A DNA stretch of 47,773 nucleotides from Salinicola acroporae (GCF_003206615.1 NZ_PZJW01000016.1:1-47773); one strand, 5' to 3'. Shown: positions 17,511 through 27,420, numbered from the stretch's first letter. The notes: generated by a model from the letters alone, not told the origin. Numbers and translations are program-made.

Positions 17511-17527
17511 TGGGGCGCTGGATCCGG

Positions 17528-17926
17528 TCACTCGGCTTGACTGGATAGCGTCTCGCGCAGACGACGCAGCGAGTGTGCATCGCTACTATCGGGCCACAAC
17601 CACAGGCGTCGGCCGGAAAGATCGACCGCTGACAGCAGCGGCCCGAGGCGCACCAGCCGGCACCGAGCTGGCTGCCACACCCGGGCATCGGCCGAATACT
17701 CCCAGACCGGACTCTCCCCGGCCATCATGCACCGCAGATAGCGCCGTCTCGGCATCGAAAGAAACTGCCGGCCGGTGAATGTCAGGGCAATCAGCGACAT
17801 CAGTACGGCCAGCCGCCAGTCGACCCACCACCCGGCGTAGCCAGACAAGGCCAGTGCCGGCAGCCCCTGGCAAACCAGCGACAGCCTAGAGCGCCTGACG
17901 ACGACTGTTGTCAGTGGTTTCGGCAT
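17528..17926 (-). CDS. YgfX/CptA-like membrane protein paired with SdhE
   Basis: A 132-residue protein with two adjacent membrane segments (about 15-33 and 37-52) followed by a soluble C-terminal domain (WQPARCRLVRLGPLLSAVDLSGRRLWLWPDSSD). Size, topology and position next to sdhE match YgfX, also named CptA. The pair was once described as a toxin-antitoxin system (CptBA), but SdhE is a flavinylation factor. YgfX is thought to act with it at the membrane or in cell-shape control. The start overlaps the sdhE end by 41 bases, so the two are translationally coupled. Similarity within this family is low, so the name rests on topology plus context. Confidence 0.78.
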   Translation of the reverse strand: MPKPLTTVVVRRSRLSLVCQGLPALALSGYAGWWVDWRLAVLMSLIALTFTGRQFLSMPRRRYLRCMMAGESPVWEYSADARVWQPARCRLVRLGPLLSAVDLSGRRLWLWPDSSDAHSLRRLRETLSSQAE

Positions 17927-18170
17927 GTTCGACGATCATCTTGACGAGACGCCGCAGCTCGGCGTTCTCTGGCCATTCGCGTCGCATCAGCCAAGTGAAG
18001 AGATCCTGGTCCTCGTTGGCCAGCAACTCCCGGTACAGCACCTGGTCCGCGGGCGTCAGATGGTCGTAGCACGCTTCGAGAAACGGCATCAGCAGCAGAT
18101 CCAGTTCCCACATGCCACGTCGTGAATGCCAGTAAAGCCGTCGTCGCGTGACATCTTCGTTGTCTGACAT
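17886..18170 (-). CDS. sdhE: SdhE (YgfY/CptB) FAD assembly factor
   Basis: A 94-residue soluble protein of the SdhE family, which promotes covalent attachment of FAD to SdhA of succinate dehydrogenase and to FrdA. The signature RGxxE is seen as RRGMWELD, with R18, G19 and E22. The rest, LLLMPFLEACYDHL and DQDLFTWLM, matches the five-helix fold. Length is normal (family about 80-95). It is first in a two-gene unit with the YgfX-like gene. A perfect TATAAT is found upstream on this strand. Confidence 0.93.
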   Translation of the reverse strand: MSDNEDVTRRRLYWHSRRGMWELDLLLMPFLEACYDHLTPADQVLYRELLANEDQDLFTWLMRREWPENAELRRLVKMIVEHAETTDNSRRQAL

Positions 18171-18214
18171 GGACTACCCTCGATCCGGTGGGCTGAGTGA
18201 CTGTAATACACAGC

Positions 18215-18220
18215 ATTATA
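18215..18220 (-). promoter_or_regulatory. Candidate -10 box of sdhE
   Basis: Read on the minus strand this is a perfect TATAAT, 45 bases upstream of the sdhE start. The -35 region 17 bases further upstream, TAGTGA, is a poor match. Fairly convincing as a -10, weak as a complete promoter. Confidence 0.5.
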
Positions 18221-18273
18221 CCCGAGCGAACTGTCGGTCACTATGAAGTCACCTGGCTTGCCCGGCTAATGCG

Positions 18274-18302
18274 TTGTTTTCTCGAAAGTTGCGAAGTATG
18301 CT
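18274..18302 (+). promoter_or_regulatory. Candidate promoter of ihfB
   Basis: TTGTTT (18274-18279) and TATGCT (18297-18302) are spaced by 17 bases, about 76 bp before the ihfB start. The -10 and the bases after it (TATGCTGAAGC) are identical over 11 bases to those at the proposed yqjD promoter at 9946. In many gammaproteobacteria ihfB is read from within or after rpsA; here it needs its own promoter. Confidence 0.5.
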
Positions 18303-18378
18303 GAAGCGACAATAACAGACGTCGGGCGCCCATTGCGCGGTTCTTGGCCGCCAGGCAGAGGCCTCACGGAGAATGTCG

Positions 18379-18675
18379 ATGACAAAGTCTGAATTGATCG
18401 AACAGATCGCCACCCGTCGCCCCGAGTTATCGGCGAAGGAAGTCGAAGCGGCGGTGCGCGTCATTCTCGATGATATCACCAACGCCCTGGCGGACGGCGG
18501 GCGCGTGGAAATTCGCGGATTCGGCAGCTTCTCGCTGCACTTTCGCGAGCCCAGGACCGGACGCAACCCCAAGACCGGCGACCCCGTCGACCTCGACGGC
18601 AAATACGTCCCGCATTTCAAGCCGGGCAAGGAACTACGCGAACAGGTCAATGCCAGCCGCGCGCTGGGCTATTGA
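18379..18675 (+). CDS. ihfB: Integration host factor subunit beta
   Basis: A 98-residue DNA-bending protein that pairs with IHF-alpha. [23 protein letters not shown] is the classic N-terminus; the beta-arm region [26 protein letters not shown] carries the intercalating proline in RNPKTG. ATG 18373 is also in frame, but GGAG at 18368-18371 is 7 bases from 18379, which gives the conventional start. The length is a few residues over the E. coli protein (94). ihfB usually follows rpsA directly; here rpsA is 7 kb away on the opposite strand. lapA follows after 95 bases. Confidence 0.96.
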   Translation: MTKSELIEQIATRRPELSAKEVEAAVRVILDDITNALADGGRVEIRGFGSFSLHFREPRTGRNPKTGDPVDLDGKYVPHFKPGKELREQVNASRALGY

Positions 18676-18770
18676 TCTCTCCAGTCATTGCATCCGTCGC
18701 CCGATTCGACGGCTGCCATCGCGACGACTGATCACGACCGGACCGTCGCGGTGCGTTACCAGGAATTACT

Positions 18771-19076
18771 ATGCGCTGGCTCAAAGGCGTCATTCTCGCC
18801 ATCATCCTGATCGTCGTGCTGCTGCTCGGCATCCTGTTTGCCGTCAACAACCAACAGCCGCTGCCACTGGATCTGATCTGGGTGCAGCTGCCCCCCGCCT
18901 CGTTGTCGCTATGGCTCCTGGTTGCCCTGGCTTGTGGCGTGATTCTCGGCATGTTGGCAATGACGGGAATGTACCTTCGTCTGAGAACCCTGTTGACCCG
19001 TGCCCAGCGTCACAATCAGCAACAGCGCAAAGAACTCGATCGTCTACGGACGCAGGAGTTCAAGGAAAGTACCTGA
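18771..19076 (+). CDS. lapA: LapA family inner-membrane protein
   Basis: A 101-residue protein with two membrane helices (about 5-23 and 41-63) and a short cytoplasmic coiled tail (LRTLLTRAQRHNQQQRKELDRLR). The segment NNQQPLPLDLIWVQLP between the helices is typical of LapA (YciS). LapA works with LapB in control of lipopolysaccharide assembly and LpxC turnover. Its stop abuts the lapB ATG with no gap. Its start ATG 18771 is preceded by AGGA. Confidence 0.93.
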   Translation: MRWLKGVILAIILIVVLLLGILFAVNNQQPLPLDLIWVQLPPASLSLWLLVALACGVILGMLAMTGMYLRLRTLLTRAQRHNQQQRKELDRLRTQEFKEST

Positions 19077-20270
19077 ATGAGCGATCCTCTGCTGCTGGCG
19101 TTGCTGGTGGCAGCCATCGCCATCGGCTGGTTGCTGGGGCGCTGGGAGTCAGGGCGTGGCCGGCACCGGCCACGCCCCGAGATGCCGAGCGGCACCCTGC
19201 CGAAAGACTATTTCGTCGGCCTCAACTACCTGCTCAACGAGCAGCCGGATCGTGCCATCGAGACCTTTACCCAGGCGCTGGAAGTCAACAGCGACACGGT
19301 CGAGACGCATATCGCCCTGGGCAATCTCTACCGATCACGCGGTGAAGCCGATCGCGCCGTCCGTATCCACCAGAATCTGCTCGCCCGCCCGGCACTGACC
19401 AACGCCCAGAGCGGCCAGGTCCAGCTTGAGCTCTCGCGCGACTTCCTCACTCTCGGGTTGCTCGACCGGGCCGAGCGGTTACTGCTGTCACTGCAGAAGA
19501 GCCAGGTCGACGACGCGCAGAAGCTCGCCGCCAAACGTCTGCTCGTCGACCTGTTCGAGCGAGAAAAGGAGTGGGCCCAAGCCCTCGACACCGCCCAGCC
19601 ACAACTGGTGCGCCAGGATCCCGATATCCGACGCGCGGCGGCACACTGGCACTGCGAGCTGGCCAGCAAGCACCGCATCGAAAGCAGTCCGTCACTGGCC
19701 CGCAAGGCGTTGAAACAGGCACTGCATACTGATGAACGCTGCGTTCGCGCCAACTGGATGCTGGGCCAGCTCGAGTGGGATATCGGCCACTATCGCGACG
19801 CGGCCCGATGCTGGCAACGAATTCCCGATCAGGATCCCAGCTTCACCGCCATCGTGCTGGAACCGCTGCGCAATGCCTATCGCCTGCTCGATGACGAGGA
19901 CGGCTGGTGGCAATTTCTGGAAAAGCAGTTGCAATACGACCCGCAGACCTCGGTCGTGATGATGGCTGCGGACACGCTAAGACACCGCCAGGGCACGGAG
20001 ATCGCCTGCGCATTCGTCAGCGATCAGTTGCGCGACCATCCCAGCCTGCGTGGCGTCGACTACCTGATGGACCTCTATCTGGACGATAGCGATCCCGCCG
20101 AACGGGATCGACTGGAACTGCTCAAGCAGCACACCCGGCAATTGCTGAGCACGAGGCCGAGGCATCGCTGCCAGCGCTGTGGCTTCGGCGCCGAACAGCT
20201 GCATTGGCAGTGTCCACGCTGCCGCAGTTGGGGCACCAGCAAGCCGGTAACGGGCCTGGAAGGGGAATGA
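19077..20270 (+). CDS. lapB: Lipopolysaccharide assembly protein LapB
   Basis: A 397-residue membrane-anchored TPR protein (YciM). The N-terminal helix (about 4-20) anchors it; tetratricopeptide repeats run from about residue 35 to 350 (for example YFVGLNYLLNEQPDRAIETF). A rubredoxin-like zinc domain closes the protein, with C365, C368, C379 and C382 in RCQRC and CPRCR. LapB recruits FtsH to LpxC and so tunes LPS synthesis. Length matches E. coli (389). The stop TGA is followed at once by TCA, the complement of the pyrF stop, so the two convergent genes meet with no spacer. Confidence 0.95.
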   Translation: MSDPLLLALLVAAIAIGWLLGRWESGRGRHRPRPEMPSGTLPKDYFVGLNYLLNEQPDRAIETFTQALEVNSDTVETHIALGNLYRSRGEADRAVRIHQNLLARPALTNAQSGQVQLELSRDFLTLGLLDRAERLLLSLQKSQVDDAQKLAAKRLLVDLFEREKEWAQALDTAQPQLVRQDPDIRRAAAHWHCELASKHRIESSPSLARKALKQALHTDERCVRANWMLGQLEWDIGHYRDAARCWQRIPDQDPSFTAIVLEPLRNAYRLLDDEDGWWQFLEKQLQYDPQTSVVMMAADTLRHRQGTEIACAFVSDQLRDHPSLRGVDYLMDLYLDDSDPAERDRLELLKQHTRQLLSTRPRHRCQRCGFGAEQLHWQCPRCRSWGTSKPVTGLEGE

Positions 20271-20978
20271 TCACGAGCTGCCTGCCAGGGCAAGCTCGAT
20301 GTCGGCCAGCGCCGCCATGGGATCGGCCGCCCGCGTCACCGCCCGACCGATGACCAGGTGCGTGCTGCCGGCCGCCATCGCTGCATCAGGGGTCATCACC
20401 CGCCGCTGATCCCCCTGCTCCGCGCTCGGGGGGCGAATCCCCGGCGTCACCTTGAGAAACCCTGCCCCACACAGCTCGCGCAGCCGGGCGCTCTCGTGCG
20501 CCGAGCAGACGACCCCATCCAGTCCGCTTTCCTGAGTCAGCCTGGCCAGACGCTCGACCTGAGACAGGGCGCTGTCGGCGACGCCGGTTTCCTGGAGTTC
20601 GTCATCCGTCATGCTGGTCAGCACGGTGACCGCGATGAGGTGCGTCTCGAGCCCGCGCTTCACCAGTCGCTCGGCGCTCGCTTCCATCATCCGGCGACCG
20701 CCGGCCGCGTGCACGTTGACCATCCACACGCCCAGGTCGGCAGCAGCCTCCACGGCACCGGCGGCGGTATTGGGGATGTCGTGAAACTTCAGGTCCAGGA
20801 AGACCTGGAAGCCCCGACTGTGCAACGCCTCGACGGCCGCAGGCCCTGCACGGGTGAACAACTCCTTGCCGACCTTGACCCGGCAACGGGCGGGATCGAG
20901 CGCGTCGGCCAGTTGCAGCGCCGCACCCAGGTCGGGGTAGTCGAGCGCAATGATGAGCGGCGATTCCGGGGCGGGCAT
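20271..20978 (-). CDS. pyrF: Orotidine 5'-phosphate decarboxylase
   Basis: A 235-residue TIM-barrel enzyme converting OMP to UMP, the last step of pyrimidine synthesis. The catalytic DxKxxD motif is DLKFHD (D62, K64, D67). ALDYPD (about 11-16) and KVGKELF supply other active-site residues, and VTPGIRP with [10 protein letters not shown] form the phosphate-binding end. AGGAG lies 8 bases upstream of ATG 20978. In enterobacteria pyrF follows lapB on the same strand; here it is reversed and convergent with lapB. Confidence 0.96.
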   Translation of the reverse strand: MPAPESPLIIALDYPDLGAALQLADALDPARCRVKVGKELFTRAGPAAVEALHSRGFQVFLDLKFHDIPNTAAGAVEAAADLGVWMVNVHAAGGRRMMEASAERLVKRGLETHLIAVTVLTSMTDDELQETGVADSALSQVERLARLTQESGLDGVVCSAHESARLRELCGAGFLKVTPGIRPPSAEQGDQRRVMTPDAAMAAGSTHLVIGRAVTRAADPMAALADIELALAGSS

Positions 20979-21204
20979 GGGTCGTCTCCTGCAGTCGAAT
21001 TCGGGCGGGAGTATACCTGACCCGGCAAGGGATAGGACCTGCCTGGCACATCCACATCAGCTACTTTAGCGAAATCGAGTAGAAATTAGCTGACAAGAAT
21101 GATCGCTTTTTTCCGATAAAAAATCGTGAAACAGCGTCGATACAAGATAGTGATAGCCGGTCACGAAGCCGGCTTTCATTCCACTTCAACCGAGAGAGAT
21201 GCTC
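20979..21204. promoter_or_regulatory. AT-rich divergent pyrF/comEA control region
   Basis: A 226-bp gap between divergent genes, clearly more AT-rich than its surroundings. It contains an inverted repeat with arms TCAGCTA (21057-21063) and TAGCTGA (21087-21093). Nested inside, CTACT and AGTAG offer an alternative pairing. A T-run and an A-run (about 21104-21123) follow. No regulator site I know matches. Confidence 0.35.
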
Positions 21205-21468
21205 ATGAAGACGCTGCTCCAAGCCGTGCAATTCTCGCTGTTCAGCTTCGCCGCCCTCCCCGCGCTAGCTCAGGAAGCCCCCGTCAACATCAACGAGGCG
21301 TCGGTCGAGACATTGACCACGCTACCTGGGATCGGCGCGGTCAAGGCACAAGCGATCGTCGACGACCGGGAAGTCAATGGCAACTACAAGAGCCTGGAGG
21401 ACCTGACTCGCATCGACGGGATCGGCGACACCACGGTGGCCAACCTCGCCGACAATGCAACACTGTAA
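21205..21468 (+). CDS. ComEA-like exported helix-hairpin-helix protein
   Basis: An 87-residue protein with a signal peptide (about 1-22, ending ALPALAQE) and a helix-hairpin-helix DNA-binding domain: VNINEASVETLTTLPGIGAVKAQAIVDDREVNG and IDGIGDTTVANL, each shown here only as the key blocks NINEA, LPGIG and IDGIG. Such short ComEA proteins bind incoming DNA in the periplasm during natural transformation, working with type IV pili. A pil cluster is present at 42-47 kb. ATG 21205 is favoured over 21199 because GAGAGA lies at a workable distance only from the former. Its actual role here is inferred. Confidence 0.88.
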   Translation: MKTLLQAVQFSLFSFAALPALAQEAPVNINEASVETLTTLPGIGAVKAQAIVDDREVNGNYKSLEDLTRIDGIGDTTVANLADNATL

Positions 21469-21474
21469 TTCCGG

Positions 21475-21505
21475 CTCCGGGGCCAGCTTCTCGTCGGCCC
21501 CGGAG
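21475..21505 (+). terminator. Strong hairpin after comEA
   Basis: A perfect 10-bp GC stem, CTCCGGGGCC / GGCCCCGGAG, with an 11-nt loop, beginning 6 bases after the comEA-like stop. There is no T-run (TAGCAAATGG follows), so it is either a weak terminator or a 3'-protecting hairpin. Confidence 0.55.
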
Positions 21506-21576
21506 TAGCAAATGGTTGCAATTCCCCCGATCGTCTCCACCTTGCCTAGTCAGGCAGCGTCAACGACGGAGACATC

Positions 21577-22059
21577 ATGCCCCTGCTCATCCTCATCGCC
21601 CTATTCGCGATAGCGGACTTCGCCGTACTCTTCACGCTGGGCGCCAAAATCGGCCTGCTGGCCAGTCTGCTGTGGATTGTCGCCAGTGGCGCCCTCGGTA
21701 TTCATCTCATCCGCCGCGAGAGCCTGCTGACGATTCAGCGAGCCCGCGCCCGCATGGCAGCCGGTGAAATTCCCTCGGACGAAATCCTGGCGGGCGCGTC
21801 ATTCGTATTGGCGGGCATCCTGTTGATAGCACCCGGTTTTCTTTCCGATATCGTGGGTCTAATATGCCTGATCCCCGGCAGCGGCCAGCTGATGCGTCGC
21901 TGGTCCACCCGAGGCGGCCGCGGCGCTGGTCCGAAGGGTACCGAGATCCCCGGCGACTGGAATGTCCATCGGCGCGATTCGGAAAGTAGCGCCAGCGACG
22001 GCCAAGCCGGCGATGATGCCGATCCCATCGAGGGTGAGTACCTCGGCAAGGAGCGATGA
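21577..22059 (+). CDS. fxsA: FxsA family membrane protein
   Basis: A 160-residue protein with the FxsA domain: hydrophobic segments at about 1-20, 25-46 and 74-98, joined by the conserved LIRRESLLTIQRARARMAAGE stretch (one residue over is cut here to RRESLLTIQRARARMAAGE). GILLIAPGFLSDIVGL is the family's most recognisable motif. In E. coli FxsA overproduction blocks F-exclusion of phage T7; the normal function is not established. It precedes groES, as it does in several gammaproteobacteria. The C-terminal 50 residues are hydrophilic and variable. Confidence 0.92.
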   Translation: MPLLILIALFAIADFAVLFTLGAKIGLLASLLWIVASGALGIHLIRRESLLTIQRARARMAAGEIPSDEILAGASFVLAGILLIAPGFLSDIVGLICLIPGSGQLMRRWSTRGGRGAGPKGTEIPGDWNVHRRDSESSASDGQAGDDADPIEGEYLGKER

Positions 22060-22106
22060 AGCGCCGCTGCCCATCACCGCCGGGCGATAAAATTTTCAGG
22101 CCGCCC

Positions 22107-22133
22107 CTTGAAACCGGCTGGCCAGACCCAATC
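22107..22133 (+). promoter_or_regulatory. Heat-shock (sigma-32) promoter of groESL
   Basis: CTTGAAA at 22107-22113 matches the sigma-32 -35 element exactly, and ACCCAATC at 22126-22133 resembles its CCCCATNT -10, with a 12-base spacer. This lies about 125 bp before groES. The 10-mer CGCCCCTTGA (22102-22111) recurs at 22191-22200, and a 13-bp palindrome (TGAGCC, A, GGCTCA; 22198-22210) overlaps that second copy. No CIRCE element is present. Confidence 0.7.
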
Positions 22134-22258
22134 AAGGCAACAGCGACAGTTTTAGGCCGTCAGGCCCATTAACCGGAAGGTGAAAGCCTTCGCCCCTTGA
22201 GCCAGGCTCATGTGGGAACGTGCATTTGTCACATGCAACCATCAGGAGAACGTGAGCA

Positions 22259-22552
22259 ATGAAAATCCGTCCCTTGCACGATCGCGTCATCGTACGTCGC
22301 AAAGAAGAAGAGCAGAAAACTGCTGGCGGCATCGTGCTTCCGGGCAGTGCCCAGGAGAAGCCGACGCGCGGTGAAGTCCTGGCAGTGGGCAATGGCCGCA
22401 TCCTCGAGAGCGGCGAAGTTCGCGCACTGGACGTCAAGGTTGGCGACACCGTGATTTTCAAGGAAGGCTTCGGCGTCGAAAAGCAGAAGGTCGACGGTGA
22501 AGAAGTCCTGATCATGAGCGAAAGCGACATTCTGGCCGTCGTCGAAGGCTGA
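22259..22552 (+). CDS. groES: Co-chaperonin GroES
   Basis: A 97-residue cap of the GroEL folding chamber. [14 protein letters not shown] is the standard N-terminus; the mobile loop that contacts GroEL is [20 protein letters not shown] (about 17-36, shortened here to its core [11 protein letters not shown]). The terminal [17 protein letters not shown] is also characteristic. Length equals E. coli GroES (97). AGGAG is located 10 bases upstream of the ATG. It is the first gene of the groES-groEL operon, with groEL starting 58 bases later. Confidence 0.99.
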   Translation: MKIRPLHDRVIVRRKEEEQKTAGGIVLPGSAQEKPTRGEVLAVGNGRILESGEVRALDVKVGDTVIFKEGFGVEKQKVDGEEVLIMSESDILAVVEG

Positions 22553-22598
22553 TCGGCCGAAGCTCGACGATTCATCAAGATTTCACGCATTACATTAG

Positions 22599-24254
<1,656 letters not shown>

Positions 24255-24294
24255 TCACTGCCCCGCCATCGCCTGATCCTTTCAGGTATCATGG

Positions 24295-24324
24295 AAAGCC
24301 CCGCCTTCTGGCGGGGCTTTTTTT
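24295..24324 (+). terminator. Rho-independent terminator of groESL
   Basis: A perfect 11-bp stem, AAAGCCCCGCC / GGCGGGGCTTT, with a TTCT loop, running into seven T residues. It begins 41 bases after the groEL stop and ends before trmJ. Confidence 0.95.
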
Positions 24325-24410
24325 GGTCTTGTCGCCGTGTCGGCTTGGTTTTACCCGCCCGAAGGTATTCGCCGACACCCTGAATTCTTGCCCGCAGGAG
24401 TTTTTCGCGC

Positions 24411-25142
24411 ATGCTGGATCGCATTCGCATCGTTCTCGTTCAGACGTTCCACCCCGGCAATATCGGTGCCAGCGCGCGCGCGATGAAGACCATGGGCCTC
24501 AGCGACCTGGTCCTGGTCGCCCCACGCCAGTTCCCCGATGAGGAGGCGACGCGGCTCGCAGCCGGCGCTGCCGACCTTATCGAGGGTTGCCGTGTCGTCG
24601 ACTCCCTGCCAGAGGCGATTGGCGACTGCGTACAGGTCATCGGCGCCAGCGCCCGTCTGCGTAGCCTGCCACTGCCCTGCTACCATGAACCGGATCAGAT
24701 GGCCGCCGAACTCTGGCGCCGTCTACCGGAGGGGCCGGTCGCCATCGTCTTCGGGCGGGAGCGATATGGTTTGACCAACGAGGAGATCGGCCACTGCACG
24801 CATCAGTTGAACATCCCTGCCAACCCGGACTATGGCGTGCTCAATCTCTCCCAGGCCGTGCAGATCGTCGCCTACGAGGCGTTCCGGCAATCCCGCGCCC
24901 AGCAGGGGGAACCACAACAGATGCCCAAGGCCAGCGGCCCTTATCCGACGATGGAGCAACTGGATCACTTTTACGCCCATCTGCACCGGGCCCTGGACGG
25001 TGCCGGGTTCCTGACGCAGCCCCACGCCCGGACCGAGGCTCATCTCCGCGCCCTGTTCACCCGCTCCGAGCCCAGTCGCAAGGAGCTTTCGATCCTGCGG
25101 GGCGTGCTCAATGCGTTGGAGAGTTCAAGCCGGGGCGACTAG
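24411..25142 (+). CDS. trmJ: tRNA 2'-O-methyltransferase TrmJ (SPOUT family)
   Basis: A 243-residue SPOUT-class methyltransferase that modifies the ribose at position 32 of tRNA anticodon loops. The first conserved motif is FHPGNIGASARAMKTMGL (about 13-30). The SAM-binding trefoil-knot motifs are VAIVFGRERYGLTNEE and LNLSQAVQIVAYE. Length is close to E. coli TrmJ (246). AGGAG lies 10 bases before ATG 24411. In E. coli trmJ is next to suhB and iscR; that context is absent here, and the gene instead follows groEL. Confidence 0.93.
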   Translation: MLDRIRIVLVQTFHPGNIGASARAMKTMGLSDLVLVAPRQFPDEEATRLAAGAADLIEGCRVVDSLPEAIGDCVQVIGASARLRSLPLPCYHEPDQMAAELWRRLPEGPVAIVFGRERYGLTNEEIGHCTHQLNIPANPDYGVLNLSQAVQIVAYEAFRQSRAQQGEPQQMPKASGPYPTMEQLDHFYAHLHRALDGAGFLTQPHARTEAHLRALFTRSEPSRKELSILRGVLNALESSSRGD

Positions 25143-25160
25143 ATCCTCAGGTAAAGTCCT

Positions 25161-25189
25161 TTGACAGCCGGGTCGGCCGGATAGAGAAT
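25161..25189 (+). promoter_or_regulatory. Candidate sigma-70 promoter before the 133-residue gene
   Basis: A perfect TTGACA at 25161-25166 and GAGAAT at 25184-25189 are spaced by 17 bases, immediately after trmJ and 25 bp before the next ATG. It supports the following gene being transcribed on its own. Confidence 0.5.
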
Positions 25190-25213
25190 GGGAATCGATC
25201 TCATCAAATAGCG

Positions 25214-25615
25214 ATGCCGGTGATGACTTCCGAACGCTCCCAGCTTTACTATACCTGCGTCTTTCTACAGGTCTCTTTCCAGGCCATCGAAAGCTCGATC
25301 ATGGCCCGGCACCAGGAAAGCAGCCGCTGCTGGCTGGACGCCCAGACCCTGCAGATGCTGCTGGGCGAACTGCAGCGCTGCCGTCTCAATGCCTCACCGT
25401 TCAAGCCCGTTCACGCCCCACTCGAAGAGGCGATCTACCACTGCGGGCTGCTGATGGCGCAGTGCCCTGGCGCCCTCGACCAGCGTCTCTGCCGACACCA
25501 TCTCCAGGCCATTGCCGCGCCGCTGGGACAGGCGGTCCGACATCTCTCCGTCAGCGCGAGCCCGCAGCGGCCAGCCACTTCGTCGCCACGCTTCCGGACC
25601 TGGTTCGGCCGCTGA
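25214..25615 (+). CDS. Unrecognised 133-residue protein
   Basis: I do not recognise this protein. It is 133 residues, probably cytoplasmic, with no signal peptide or clear membrane segment. Five cysteines are scattered (for example YYTC, RCWL, RCRL, YHCG, AQCP). Helical segments such as DAQTLQMLLGELQRCRL are plausible, and the C-terminus is basic and low-complexity (SASPQRPATSSPRFRTWFGR). Two ATGs (25214 and 25223) are possible and neither has a good ribosome site. It has a good promoter candidate, lies between trmJ and the rpsA terminator, and is convergent with rpsA. It may be a lineage-specific gene. Confidence 0.6.
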   Translation: MPVMTSERSQLYYTCVFLQVSFQAIESSIMARHQESSRCWLDAQTLQMLLGELQRCRLNASPFKPVHAPLEEAIYHCGLLMAQCPGALDQRLCRHHLQAIAAPLGQAVRHLSVSASPQRPATSSPRFRTWFGR

Positions 25616-25687
25616 TCCCGGCGCCGACCACGCCCGCCTCGCTGGCCGGCCGCGCACCACCGGCCACGAGAGTGCGAACGACGTACC

Positions 25688-25717
25688 AAAAAAAACAGCG
25701 CCCGTAGGCGCTGTTTT
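25688..25717 (-). terminator. Rho-independent terminator of rpsA
   Basis: An 11-bp stem, AAAACAGCGCC / GGCGCTGTTTT on the plus strand, with a 4-nt loop. On the minus strand it runs into eight T residues, so it ends the gyrA-to-rpsA transcription unit. On the plus strand it also has TTTTGTT and may stop readthrough from the 133-residue gene. Confidence 0.92.
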
Positions 25718-25743
25718 GTTCGGCAGAGACCGGATTCGCTGAA

Positions 25744-27420
25744 TCAGTCCTGGCCCATCTGCTGCTTGATCAGATCACCGATGGTAGTCGGGCCATTGGG
25801 CTCGACGTCCTGATCGCGCAGTTTACCCATGTTGCGGCGCGTATCGACCTGATCCTTGGCTTTGATGGACAGATTGATGACGCGGCTCTTGCGATCCACG
25901 TTGACGATCTTGGCTTCGACGCTGTCGCCTTCGTTCAGTACGTTGCGCGCGTCTTCGACACGATCGGCACTGATCTCGGACGCCTTGAGCACGGCCACGA
26001 CATCAGTCGCCAGCTCGACATGGGCTTCCTTGGCATCGACTTCGATGATGCGGCCAGTGACGACGGCACCCTTGTCGTTGACAGCCAGGAACTCGGAGAC
26101 CGGATCGGACTCGAGCTGCTTGATGCCCAGCGAGATGCGCTCACGCTCCGGATCGATCGACAGGATGACCGCTTCCGCTTCATCGCCCTTCTTGAACTGA
26201 CGAACGGCTTCTTCGCCAGTCTCGCTCCAGGAGATGTCGGAGAGGTGAACCAGGCCGTCGATACCGCCTTCCAGGCCGATGAAGATACCGAAATCGGTGA
26301 TCGACTTGATGGTACCGGCAACGCGGTCGCCCTTGTTGTAGCGGCCGCTGAAGTCTTCCCACGGGTTGGTGGTGCACTGCTTGATACCCAGGGAGATACG
26401 ACGACGCTCTTCGTCGATGTCGAGAACCATGACTTCGACTTCGTCACCGACCTGAACCACCTTGGACGGATGGATGTTCTTGTTGGTCCAGTCCATTTCG
26501 GAGACGTGAACCAGACCTTCGACACCCTCTTCCAGCTCGGCAAAGCAGCCGTAGTCCGTCAGATTGGTGACACGGGCGTTGACCTTCATGCCTTCCGGAT
26601 AACGATCGACGATGTTGACCCACGGATCTTCGCCCAGCTGCTTCAGGCCCAGCGATACGCGATTGCGCTCGCGATCGAACTTGAGGACCTTGACGTTGAT
26701 CTCGTCGCCGACAGCCACGATCTCGCTCGGATGCTTGATTCGCTTCCAGGCCATGTCGGTGATGTGCAGCAGGCCGTCGACGCCACCGAGGTCGACGAAT
26801 GCGCCGTAGTCGGTGAGGTTCTTGACGATACCGTTGATCTGCTGGCCTTCCTGCAGGGTCGCCAGCAGCGCTTCACGCTCGGCACTGTTCTCGGCTTCGA
26901 GAACGGCACGGCGAGAAACGACGACGTTGTTGCGTTTCGGGTCGAGCTTGATGACCTTGAAGTCCAGCTCTTTGTGTTCCAGGTGCGCAGTGTCGCGTAC
27001 CGGACGCACATCGACCAGCGAGCCCGGCAGGAAGGCGCGAATGGAGGAGACGTCGACGGTAAAGCCGCCCTTGACCTTGCCGTTGATCACGCCCTTGACG
27101 ATCTCGTCCTTCTCGAAGGCCGCTTCCAGTTCCTTCCACGCTTCGGCGCGCTTGGCCTTCTCGCGTGACAGGCGGGTTTCACCGAACCCGTCTTCGACGG
27201 CTTCCAGCGCAACCTTGACTTCGTCACCGACCGCAATGGTCATTTCGCCATTGTCGTCGCGGAACTGCGCCGCGGGGATCTGCCCCTCGGACTTCAGACC
27301 GGCGTTGACGGTGATCCAGTCGCCTTCGATTTCAACCACGGTCGCCATGACAATGGCACCGGGTTCCATGTTGATGTCCTGGAGAGACTGTTCAAACAAC
27401 TCAGCAAAGCTTTCGCTCAT
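25744..27420 (-). CDS. rpsA: 30S ribosomal protein S1
   Basis: A 558-residue protein with six S1 RNA-binding repeats: two N-terminal degenerate ones (about 20-90 and 105-172) and four canonical ones (about 190-525) carrying signatures such as [20 protein letters not shown] and [20 protein letters not shown]. It unfolds structured mRNA leaders on the 30S subunit and represses its own translation. Length matches E. coli (557). ATG 27420 has AGGA 7 bases upstream. It is the last gene of the minus-strand run starting at gyrA; ihfB, its usual follower, is missing here. Confidence 0.99.
   Translation of the reverse strand: MSESFAELFEQSLQDINMEPGAIVMATVVEIEGDWITVNAGLKSEGQIPAAQFRDDNGEMTIAVGDEVKVALEAVEDGFGETRLSREKAKRAEAWKELEAAFEKDEIVKGVINGKVKGGFTVDVSSIRAFLPGSLVDVRPVRDTAHLEHKELDFKVIKLDPKRNNVVVSRRAVLEAENSAEREALLATLQEGQQINGIVKNLTDYGAFVDLGGVDGLLHITDMAWKRIKHPSEIVAVGDEINVKVLKFDRERNRVSLGLKQLGEDPWVNIVDRYPEGMKVNARVTNLTDYGCFAELEEGVEGLVHVSEMDWTNKNIHPSKVVQVGDEVEVMVLDIDEERRRISLGIKQCTTNPWEDFSGRYNKGDRVAGTIKSITDFGIFIGLEGGIDGLVHLSDISWSETGEEAVRQFKKGDEAEAVILSIDPERERISLGIKQLESDPVSEFLAVNDKGAVVTGRIIEVDAKEAHVELATDVVAVLKASEISADRVEDARNVLNEGDSVEAKIVNVDRKSRVINLSIKAKDQVDTRRNMGKLRDQDVEPNGPTTIGDLIKQQMGQD

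Noticed and set aside
17528..18170. CptBA toxin-antitoxin module
   Set aside because: The pair is better explained as SdhE (RGxxE flavinylation factor) and its membrane partner YgfX; the toxin-antitoxin label is historical.
22060..22258. CIRCE/HrcA operator for groESL
   Set aside because: Looked for TTAGCACTC and GAGTGCTAA arms; not found. The sigma-32-type promoter explains heat-shock control.
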